NCBI GenBank assembly: GCA_029891385.1
Contig: CM057233.1
Span: 25,590,150 to 25,654,149, forward strand
Direction of reading: 5' to 3'
DNA from: Erythroxylum novogranatense
Taxonomy: Eukaryota > Streptophyta > Magnoliopsida > Malpighiales > Erythroxylaceae
DNA length: 64,000 nucleotides
Part shown: positions 49,991 to 59,729 of the stretch, piece by piece
Numbering within the stretch: position 1 is the stretch's first letter
Layout of the letters: each line of letters opens with the position of its first letter
Notes under the pieces: model-generated
Told to the model about the DNA's origin: nothing
What the model saw: the letters and a program-made list of their open reading frames with translations, nothing else
The model's database searches: none
Program-made: the position numbers and the translations under genes

Positions 49991-51029
49991 GCTAGCATAG
50001 GACATCATTGATCTTACCATTTCTAATAGAGTTCTATTTCTCCTCTCTACTACACCATTACATTGAGGTGTACGCGAGCCGACAAATTGGAAACAATTCC
50101 ATTGTCAATTAAATATTCTTGGAAATCTCAGATAAATACTCACCACCTCGATCGATCGAAAGTTGTTTTAATGGCTTTCCAAGTTGCTTCTCAACTTGAC
50201 TTTGAATTCTTTGAACTTTTCAAAAGATTCACTCTTTTATGCATCAAATACAAATAGCCATGTCTTGAGTAATCATCTATAAAAGTTATGAAATATTCAT
50301 AACCTCCTCTAGCTTATACATTCATGGGCCCCACACATCGGTATGTACCATGTCCGATGTGGATTCAAATCTGTTTCCTTTAGAAGGAAATGAGGCTTTG
50401 TCATTTTCCTTCAATACAAGATTCACAGTGGGTAATGGATCACTATCCAAGCCCATAAGGATCCCATCCTTTACTAGCTTTGTCAAGTCTTTTCGATTGA
50501 TATGACCCATCCTTAGATTCCACAGATACTTTGAATTAATGCTAGAGATATTGGATTGTCTTGGTTTTATCAATTACTGTGGTGTTTAGTGAGCCTTTCA
50601 TAGGTTCTATAAAAACAATCCCTGTTTAATTATCGCTTCACAAATAAAATTCTTATTCTCATATATTGAAACAACCTTTTCAAAATATAAGGAATAGCCA
50701 AATTTTATTAGACAAAAAAGAAATCATGTTCCTTATAATCATTGGCATGTAATAAACATCTTCCAAATATAACCTATGACCACTAGGAAAGTCCAAGATA
50801 ACTACTCCCACCGATTCTGCTGAAACATAGGAACCATCTCGCTATCTTAACTTGGCGGCCTTTAGGAAGTCTTTTCCTTCTTGGAACCCCGCAAAAATTA
50901 CAAACATGGTTAGTGGCTCCTGAATCTAATATCCAAGAAGTAGATAAATCTGCCACATTTCTAGTTCTAACAAACTTAGGAAGCCCATACCTTGTTTGCT
51001 TTTGAGGGACTCTAGGTAGATGGACAGTT
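49991..51029 (-). pseudogene. Copia-B protease and integrase N-half
   Basis: Minus strand, upstream half of pol. Protease site SWILDSGATNHVCN lies at 50898-50942 with the catalytic DSG intact. The pre-integrase domain reads KYLWNLRMGHINRKDLTKLV (about 50470-50545), the HHCC zinc part, followed by ESTSDMVHTDVWGP at the start of the core (50322-50370). At the left edge, NGVVERRNRTLLEMVRSMM runs into the GCTAG site where Gypsy-2 is inserted. Small frameshifts separate these blocks. The other half is at 38864-40956. Confidence 0.87.
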
Positions 51030-51797
51030 TCTTTTCGGTGGCCCATCTCATCACGGTGGAAACACTTTCCTTTGATGTTCTCTTTGGCCTTCTTTTTCAT
51101 GGGTTTGGCCTTGACCCATATTTGGGCCTTCTTTTCATTGGACCTTCTTCTTTCCTTGCCCTTACCTTGGGCTTAGAAGAAGAAGCTACATTAACCGGCC
51201 CATGAGCCTTAATATTCAATATTTCCTCCGTGCTCAGAGGGTATTCGTCAACTCACTCAAGGTATAATCCTTCTTTGTTGAGCTCATAGTCCAACTTAAA
51301 CTGCTGAAAAGAAGAGTTTAAGCTATTGATGATCATAATCATCGTGTGTCCGCATCCATATCCGCCCCTAAGCATCTCAGCCTCGGTGACCGCAGAGATT
51401 ACCTTCATCATGTAATCTCGCACCGGTTCACCTGTGTTTCGCCTCGAGATTATGAAAGGTTTGGATAGCTTTCACTCTTGCAGACCTAGTCCTCACACCA
51501 AACATCTCATGTAGGTGATGGACCATTACCTAGCAGTTTTCATACAAGCAATTTGCTTTTGCAACATGTCACGAAGCGAGAATATAACACTTAGTAGTCT
51601 TCAAAGATTACGCCAGCGCTCATGTTGTTGGACTTGCTCGGGAGTTGCATCTCCACTTAGAGGTGTAGGCTCATTTTGATTAACACCCATAAAATACGTT
51701 CATATTGAAGAACAATGTCAAGGTTACGTCTCCATTCATTAAACTTGTCTCCATTTTCCAATTTGTTATTAGTCGAGAGCGGGGTGAGTGGATTCAT
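51030..51797 (-). pseudogene. Copia-B gag
   Basis: Minus-strand Ty1/copia gag. The start codon at 51797-51795 opens MNPLTPLSTNNKLENGDKF, followed by NEWRRNLDIVLQYERI. The middle (about 51290-51560) holds MVDHLHEMFGVRTRS and IINSLNSSFQQFKLDYELN, standard for gag, and the end has KAHGPVNVASSSKPK (51160-51205) and the knuckle remnant CFHRDEMGHRK (51033-51067), in which the second Cys reads Arg. Frameshifts interrupt it near 51640 and 51400. It is a different family from the Copia-A gag. Confidence 0.83.
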
Positions 51798-53303
51798 TTT
51801 GTGGTTGATTATGTCCGAAAATATAAATTATTAAAACATGAGCATACTAGTCAATAATTTATGGAACTTTGTATAAAATCATGATGCATGTATGCATGAT
51901 GATAGATTTAACAAAACTTAAAAATTAAAACATTATCTGACGATTATTTTTCTTATCTATAATGAGACTAAGTGACGGTGGGCCATCTTATTAATTAAAG
52001 AAAAGCTGGGACCCTCCCACTCAAAAACTACCAAGCATCTCATGCTCAATTTTTAAGAAGCGTCTAATTTGGTCCATACTTTTACCAATGAGCTACGATT
52101 GGGCGGTTTATTGATAAAAATGTTGAGTGTATAACCATTTGATTCATTCACTAAAGATACCTACAAATCATGCCTCGGTGGGAGGTCACATTTGCTATCA
52201 TTAAGTGGACTTATCCTTAAGGAGACCCAAACCATGCAAGATCTAGGATCCATGCCCTCCGATGGGGAGTAACACTTCACCACATGCAAATGGGCCATCA
52301 TTTGGAGACCGTGGATTCTCACAGGAGCATCCTCTCCCACTCAATCTTTTTGGGCTTTAAGTTTTAAATACCATCTTGTCTAGATGCAATTTATTATCCA
52401 TCCTATATTGTTTCATTATATATCTCATACATAATGAATGCATGGCAAGGCCTAGGGTTGGCAATTTTCTAAATGACATGAAATCACATAATATCACATA
52501 TTACAAGCATTCATTTCTCCATTCATCACATGAACTAATAAAGCCACTTTTGATTGTCCACCCTAGAAACATAAAAAAAATTACAAGCCTTTTAGGCCCA
52601 AAATATGCTTATTCATCTTGGATTTTCCGCTTCGAACTCTTTACTAACATGATCCGGCCCATTCGGTAAACAAAATGTAACGGCATTTATGAAATTAGAA
52701 TTTTGTCATTTTGAAAAATAAAATTCCAGCACTAGATTTTTAGAAAACCAAATCTTTGTTTTGACAATCTTTGTTTTGACAAAAAATTCCAACACTTGTT
52801 TTATTAAAACCGAAACTCATTTCATGAAAAATAAAAAACAGCACTTAGTATTTTAGCAAAACCGAAATTGGATTCTTTGAAACAAAAAAACCAGCACTTG
52901 TTTTCCAATCATAACTTAAATATGATTCATTGAAACAAAAATTCCAGCAACTTAGTTTTCACAAAACTTTTGCCAAAACACAAAAGGATACACCGAAAAT
53001 TTTACCTTTCCATTTCTTCAATCCATGGCTGCTCCTTCTTCATCATTACATCAATTTTGTACATTACAAAATCAAATAAAATAGAAAAAAGAAACCAAGG
53101 AGGAAACATGGTGATGATAGACCACCCTCCTTATTTACAACCAAATGAAGAAATCTTACAAGATAAAATTTAACTTCTATGGACAACCAAAAGAGCAACA
53201 TACACCATATATATTTCTATCACATAAAAATATGCAGTATACATAAAAAGATTGCCAACCCATGCATCCACCATATAGGAACCGAAATCATGCATGAAAA
53301 ATC
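51798..53303 (-). other. Copia-B long 5' leader
   Basis: About 1.5 kb of AT-rich untranslated sequence between gag start and primer site, long for a copia element. It has no credible coding region. Near 52723-52980 it holds five degenerate repeats; the rest shows no recognisable feature. Confidence 0.7.
52723..52985. repeat. Five degenerate ~54-bp tandem repeats in Copia-B leader
   Basis: The motif ATTCCAGCACTTGTTTT recurs at 52723, 52786, 52837, 52889 and 52941, spaced 51-63 bases, each followed by a TTTGNNAAA-like stretch. Divergence between units is high. Confidence 0.65.
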
Positions 53304-53318
53304 GGCTCTGATACTAAT
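53304..53318 (-). other. Primer binding site of Copia-B
   Basis: Minus strand reads TTAGTATCAGAGCC, one base off the initiator methionine tRNA site, immediately after the LTR terminus GATCCAACA. Confidence 0.8.
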
Positions 53319-54499
53319 TGTTGGATCGGAAAAAGAAAGCATGCTTAGTATGGAGAAACGATAGATTTCAAAACTTTTTAAGAAATCATCTTGCAGCGGA
53401 AGCAATATATCCAAATCAACATGCTAATCCATACATGATATGGTATAAGGATAATAAAACTAAGAACAAGATAAAAGGAATTACCGACTCCTTCGCTACA
53501 GCCAATAAATGAGACTTACTTCATTTATCTTTAAAATGGCTATTTGAAAAGACCATAACCTATAATTGAATACCCATTTTGGTTTTGGCAAGAAGAAAGA
53601 AGGAAGATGGTCCATCTAATGCACATCTTTCATCTTTAATCTAATGAATGCAAATAGGTTACATGCCAACATTAAAAGCCAACCATTAAACCATTTAATA
53701 GTAAGTTCATAACTCCATTTAATAATGATGAACCATAATAAAGACCATCTTTATTTAGTATTTTAATGTCAAATGTGTGGTTACACATCTAACCTAATAC
53801 AATTTCGAAATTGCTTCTTCTCCATTTAAAAAAATTTGTTTTAATATAATTAATCTAATCAATTACATTAAACCAAAACAAGCCCATTTCTAAAGATAAA
53901 TGAAGTAAGTCTCATTTATTGGCTATTTGATGAGTGATTAATATAAGAAGTGATGCATTGGATGCCTCTCACTTTTTCCATTCATGCATATTTCGAAATT
54001 GAGATGTAAGAAAGGGTTCTTGCCTGGTTTTTAGACATTCTCTCCTTTCATGCAAGGTAGAACCGAAATTCCTAAGTGAAAGAATTGAAAGAGTTTCAAT
54101 TTTGGTTCTTCTTCTTCTAAGAAAATCTCCTCCAAATATTTCTTCTCCTTTCCCACCAAAGGATTTTGTTAACCTAGTTGTCCTTGAAGAACAAGTGGTA
54201 AATCTAATTGGTTGAGGATACTACAACAAGGAAGAAGATAGATTGCTAAAGGAAAAGACTCAAAGGCAAAGGATTTGGATATAAGAAGGAGAGGATAGCG
54301 CAGCGAGGATTTAAAGCTGTAGCGAAGGAGTCGGTAATTCATTTTATCTTTTTCTTGATTTCATTATCCTTATACCATATCATGTATGGATTAGCATGTT
54401 GATTTGGATATATTGCTTCCGCTGCAAGATGATTTCTTAAAAAGTTTTGAAATCTATCGTTTCTCCATACTAAGCATGACTTCTTTTTCCGATCCAACA
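53319..54499 (-). mobile_element. Copia-B upstream LTR, inverted mosaic
   Basis: The segment between primer site and the right GTAGA target copy. Its two ends are reverse complements: TGTTGGATCGG at 53319 and CCGATCCAACA at 54499. The left arm (53319-53540) is the last part of an LTR in minus orientation plus a 33-base piece; the right part (53586-54499) is a 914-base LTR in plus orientation, starting TGGCAAG and ending GATCCAACA. About 46 bases (53541-53585) are unmatched. The arms are about 97% identical over 180 bases. This is not a normal copia terminus. Confidence 0.75.
53508..53929. repeat. 33-base inverted repeat inside the mosaic LTR
   Basis: GCCAATAAATGAGACTTACT begins the left arm at 53508 and its exact reverse complement ends at 53929 (33 bases each arm). 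Between the arms lie the unmatched 46 bases and the first 310 bases of the inverted LTR copy. Confidence 0.85.
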
Positions 54500-54504
54500 G
54501 TAGA

Positions 54505-55212
54505 AGGCTTAGTTTTTTAGTGAACCAAAAGAAGAGAAAGCAAGGTGAAAGAGAGTATAAAAGATGGTCAAAAATCAAGAAGAAACAAGGAAGAGGAGAA
54601 GCTATGAAAACTGGTGGAGAGTTCTCACTTAAATCACCAAGAACCTTATAATAGGAGAAACATTGAGAATGACTAAAAAGAAAGGGAAAGATTTTCAATT
54701 AAATAAGATAGTGGATTTAAGGCCATGTTTGGCTCCACATGTCCAATTCTTAAAACCTAAGTCCAATTTCTACACTAATCATCTACCAATTTTCAATGGC
54801 TCAAATTAATAAATCCGAAAATCATTTATCTAATTTTCAGTGCAATTGGACAGTAATTTCTACTACCGGTAAACAATTATTCTGCCACTTGGCATTTTTC
54901 CTAGTCTAGAAATTACCCCGAAATTTCAGAAAAACAATTTTTAAAATTCTCCAAAACTTTGAAAACCACAATGACCCTCTCCAACTCAATTTTTTTCATA
55001 CACACAAATCACATTTATTCATAATCACATTTCTTAACACTTATACTGGGAAATGTCATGAATGCACGTACAATCATTTTTCATGTGCAAAATTCGCTAT
55101 TCACATGTATGCGGATGCTAGATTATGCATGAATATGTAAAGGCATTTCTAAAGGCCCATTGACCACTCAAAATTACTATTCTAACCTCCCCATCGGTGA
55201 TGGGATGTTACA
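54505..55212 (-). mobile_element. Gypsy-3 LTR, right part
   Basis: About 700 bases, non-coding, with the plus-sense end CGGTGATGGGATGTTACA at 55212. In minus sense this is TGTAACATCCCATCACC, a usual gypsy LTR start. It continues 36806-37410 across Copia-B, given the GTAGA copies on both sides. No internal region follows on the right, where the LINE begins. Confidence 0.55.
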
Positions 55213-55667
55213 AAGGTAGACTAAGTATACATCTTAAGGTATTTTCCAAATTTTAAGACTTAAGGAGTTTAGATGTATAATTTGAATTTCAACATTGATG
55301 ATGGGGGAATTAGTAGCAATAAGGGTAGTTAAGGGGAGAGGAACAATATGAGAGAAAGTCTCTTGCATGATTAGTGATTTTGAGGGTCCAAGATCTTGTG
55401 TATTAGAGAAATTGTTTAAATTGGAAATTAATGTGGGGTGAGGATCAGTAGGGTCTTAGGAGGTTTAAGGGATATGGCTTTTTTGCTTTAAGTATTCATG
55501 CTTTTTTAAAAGGTGGTTAATCAAGTTTCCACATATAATAAACTAAGATCTTATATAGATATAAGGTTTTTTCTCACCTAAATTAAGAATCTTTGGGGAA
55601 TCAGGAAGTTTAGTTGATTTATCAAACTCGACACAAATTTTAGAAAATCCAAACCTCCTTATCATTA
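55213..55667 (-). pseudogene. LINE ORF1 (DUF4283-type gag), C-terminal fragment
   Basis: Minus strand, decayed. IRRFGFSKICVEFDKSTKLP (about 55605-55663) followed by an FIICGNLINH-like piece matches the end of DUF4283 and the start of the zf-CCHC_4 knuckle in plant L1-type LINEs. The knuckle Cys residues are partly lost. Stops are frequent. ORF1 binds LINE RNA. The N-terminal part is at 61176-62549; the interruption starts at the gypsy LTR edge. Confidence 0.65.
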
Positions 55668-56324
55668 TGTTAGACCCCGATCCTTGAGTGGAAATTACAA
55701 ATGTGAGTATGAAAGTAAATGAATGTGTTGGTGTATAAAGTGAGTTACAAATGTTATTTGTGCCTTAATGAGATATGGGTTTATGTAAGGATAGTGAGTT
55801 GAGAAACCCTTAGTATGAATTATGGTCATATATGTGAGATATTATGCAAGAGTAAGAGAGGAAATTTGGTAAATGACATGATGCTATTGAATGTAGGAAA
55901 TCATGTGCATTGAGGTTGAATGTAGAATAAAAATATATATGCTGATTCAAAGGAAATTAGAGAATGATTGAAATAGACTTGGCCAAAGTTGCCTTCTTTG
56001 AAGTCGTAGCTTGCTCTTTTATCTTTCCAACGAGATCAAGTATGCAAGATTTTGAGATCGGAGTTAAGAGTTATAGTTGATACAAGTTATGATGTTATAT
56101 AAGATTGATGTTAGTGACAGCTTTGATGAATGTTTGAGAATTGTGGTTTTGATGAACCAATTTAGTTGAGATTTGAGAAGTTCATGAAAAGTATTTGTTG
56201 TTTGAATTGTTATGAAGTGTTTAGGCCTTTAAATAAGTAAATATGTGAAGATTATAAGTGTATATGATATTAGTTTGGATGTGAGAAGCATTGGAAAAAG
56301 GTTGAAGAGGTTTTTGGAAATCGC

Positions 56325-56504
56325 ATGTCCGTTAAACGGACATGGAAGTCCGTTTAACGGATAGCCTCAGGTCAAAAGGACCCCTCCCCTTGCTCATGTC
56401 CATTATGCGGACATGTATGTCCATTTAACGGACATTCTCAGATGTTTAGGTGCTTTTTGGGCCGTATGTGTCCGTTAAACGGATGCATGTCCGTTTAACG
56501 GACA
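56325..56504. repeat. Triplicated paired palindromes, TCCGTTTAACGGA type
   Basis: Six near-palindromes at 56325-56343, 56348-56362, 56396-56414, 56417-56435, 56468-56484 and 56487-56504. They come in three pairs; pair starts are 71 and 72 bases apart, so the array is three 72-base units. The core arms are GTCCGTT and AACGGAC around one central base. Confidence 0.92.
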
Positions 56505-57521
56505 GCCACGGGTTAACTGGTGAAAAATGTGATTTTGACCATTTTAGAGGCCGAATCTCGCTTCGAGGCCTCTAATACGAGTTGTAGATCTTGATGTTAT
56601 CTTTCCAATGGCAAAAGAACGAAGGAATTTGGATATTTTTATAGAAAGTTATGGTGTTTTCTCGAAAAGAGTTTCAAACCGATTTAGGGTTTGAACATGT
56701 TGAATTGTTTTGATCATAACTCACTCATCCGACCTCGGATTGAGGAGATTCTTAAAGCATTGAATTCCTAACACATGTATCCTTCTCTCCATGAAAATTT
56801 GTATCATTTGGAGTTGAATTGAAAGAGTTTGATTGAATCTTATGATAATCGGAATGATTTGTCTCATTCTGATCTTGCTATTTTCCTTCCTCATCCGACC
56901 TTGTCAAATCTTTTGCTTATATCTTTTCCGTCAGACATCCGAATGACTTAGTTCTTGAAGCGTTGGATTCCTAAGACTATGAATTTCATGTTATGTGAAA
57001 TTTATGAATTTTTAGCGTTTTAATTGAGCAAGATTATTTAAATCAAAGTGAGACAGGAAAGTTTCTGAACATAGTTCAGTATTTTGTGAAATTCAGGACC
57101 TGTGGAGATCCGATTGAAGCGATGTTTGAGGAAAAATAAAGTTAAGACATGGGGCTACAATTGTTATGAAGAAATGAAATTCCAATTTAGCCTTTAAAAA
57201 TGTTTATTTGTGGAAGGAAGTGAATTGCTAGAAAATGTGTTAGCAAATGATGTGTCCGACATGTTTGGACTATAACTTTTGATATAGTGCTCCGAATTGG
57301 ATGATTCTTAAGGCATTATGAAATTAAGACATAGAGGAACATTTCTCTAGAAGAAAATTTTGACAAATTCCTTCAAATGGATAGTGCGAAACATGTCCGC
57401 AAGTGAGCATGACTTAAAGAAATATTCAGGGGCAGTTTTGGAAGTTAACTTAGAGATTAAAGGTTATAGGCATTTGAGGAGGGCCATAAGGGTCTTTTCA
57501 CCCCCATTTTTATGACATGGC

Positions 57522-57529
57522 ATATAAAG
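57522..57529 (+). promoter_or_regulatory. Possible TATA box in the solo LTR
   Basis: ATATAAAG in the middle of the LTR, followed within 30-120 bases by an A/G-rich transcribed-type leader. No transcript evidence. Confidence 0.4.
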
Positions 57530-59729
57530 AAGAGGGGAGTGTCGTTTTTTTTAGAGGCCTACGAAAATTCTAGAGGAAGAAAGAAGAAATAAGGAGAAGG
57601 AAGAGAGAAAGGAGATTTCGTGGAGAAAGAAGGGGGAAGAGTTAGGGTTCTAGGATTTTGAAGGTTCCAAGCTTGTTTTCTTGTGTATTTATGAAGGAAA
57701 GGATGGAAGAAGTCAAGAGTTTCCTTCCAAGCAAGAAGATTTTCGAAAATGAAGAAGATAAAAGGTAAGAGATGGTTTTGATCTTTGAGTTTTTAGTGAG
57801 TTTTTGGTTGATTTGGCTTAAGATGGATATGGGTCTATTGATTATGAAGTTAATTTGAGTGATTATGCATTGGGTTATGTTTAATTTTGGATGAGAAATT
57901 AATTAGAACTTATGCCAAATTATATGAGTTGGAGATTTTGAAAGATTGTGATATAGATAGGTTGGAAACCTTATGGGTTTGTGAAATATGATGGTTATGA
58001 TATTGAATTTTGGGTGGATATGTTTAGGTAATTTTAAAGTGGAAGAACAAAGGAAGCTATGGACAATTGATGATTGGATCAAGCTCCAAGCATGGATATG
58101 AGGTGGGTTTCATGTTTATAGTTGAATAATAAGCCATTAAAAATTTTCTCAAATTGTTGAAAGAATAAAGTGATTTCAAGTATTTTATAATTATGCATAT
58201 ATTGTTTTCAAATGATTTGAAGAATTGGTTTATATGTGTTCATATACTCCATGAATCGAATTTGAATTGATAAATTGTGAATTATTGTGAACGTGCAAAA
58301 ATGCATTGTGAGCATGATTATGTTATGCCATTGAATTGTGTCATGGCATTTTGATTTGAATGGAAAGAAGGAAAAGAATATGAAAAGCATGAAAGCATTT
58401 CATTTCAATTAAACGAGTTTGAGCATTGTTTATGTGCCTTGTTTGGGCAAGAGAGGAACCGTTTCGTTAAAGCCTTCTCCCAGCTGGCCGCTTGTGCCCC
58501 ACGAGATCCGAAAAGTGGACTCGTTCCGTTCACGGAGTAAACTTCGATTTCTCTGTTCCGTTCACGGAACCTCTCGAGCCATTTGATTTATGCATTTGCA
58601 TTTGATGTGTTGTGATGTGATGAAATTGAGTAGTATGCTTTGAAGCAAAAATCTCATCAAATGTGTTTTGATGCATTGAATCATGATTTATGAAGTTTCT
58701 AAATTTCTTGACAAATTGTCAACTTGGGAAATATGTGTTACATGAATTTTCAAAGAGAGTTTTACAATGGAAATGAACAATTTCAATAGTTTTGCTTATG
58801 ATTGGTTATAAGCATGTTACCCACGGCTTTTAAGCTCACCCCCTTCATTCCCATCCACGGTGATGAGAAGAAGACCGGTGGAAAATGAATGAGAGTTTCT
58901 GTTTATACGTGATTCCATTGAATTATTGTCAAGATTTGAATTATTGTACATTGTGTACTTTGGGTTATGAACATTGGTAATTGGTTATGGCATGGAATGC
59001 CATTAGTATAATGTAAGCGCTTAATTCGTGATGTATTCGGATTGTGAAATTGTATAAGAACTTGAGTTATGTAAATTGAGTAGAGATTAATTATGATTTG
59101 GATTGTGTATGAATTGTATTGCATGTTGAGATTTGTGTATTGATTTGGGGATTGTGTGTTTGAGCTGGATTATAGAAGTGAGAGTAAGCTGTGAATATAT
59201 AAGTTTGTGAATGTGTATTGCAGGTTTTGGGTTAATAAAATATAGTCGTTATGCTACCCGATTTTTGTAGGGTAGTAAAGTGGTACGTATTAAGTGTTTA
59301 TTGGCAAATAAAACGAATGACAAGTTTTGAATTTATTGATGAGATGTGGTTTGGACATGAAGAATCAAGTAAGTGGGATTTTGTTTAGAATGAATTTCCA
59401 AAAAGGGAAATGATACTGTTTTGATTAGTATGAGCTTTGAATAAAGAGGAATAAGAAGAGAAGGAATGAAAAATAAGAAAAAGGAAAAATTTGCACTGAA
59501 TCGGATAGATTAAGTTTAAGGTTTCCAACGCAACGCGATAAGTTATCTAAAGTGTTTGTTTACGGATGTCGGAATTTGTTTAAATTCGAATAAGCAATTT
59601 GTTTTCTTCGATCCTATTCGCTTTCGATTAGTAATTGAATTGCTTCGATTTGTTCGTTCCGCCTCTTTGTTATCCATCTTTCATTTCGTTTTCCCGTTGG
59701 GGTCCGGTCTTCGGGATCGAGCCCCTACA

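Larger units (their letters stand above)
55668..59729 (+). mobile_element. Probable solo gypsy LTR (4.06 kb)
   Basis: Starts TGTTAGACCCCGATCC like Gypsy-2 LTRs and ends GATCGAGCCCCTACA. It contains the GTTTGGGCAAGAGAGG block and AAGCCTTCTCC shared with Gypsy-2 (58438-58480), so it is a related but much longer LTR. No primer site, coding region or partner LTR follows, as expected after recombination between two LTRs. Flanks CATTA and CCTTA agree at four of five bases, a weak target duplication. It carries the palindrome array, several diverged U3 modules and a TATA box. The right end is the least certain point. Confidence 0.65.

Noticed and set aside
53318..54698. A ~60-residue ORF (RKKKACLVWRNDRFQNFLRN) present twice in opposite orientations
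   Set aside because: Both copies are the same LTR end in an inverted repeat; the similarity comes from DNA identity, and no family or start context supports a protein.
56325..56504. Palindrome array as a CRISPR array or host satellite
   Set aside because: Spacing units are near-identical, not unique spacers, the setting is a plant LTR, and the array has only three units.
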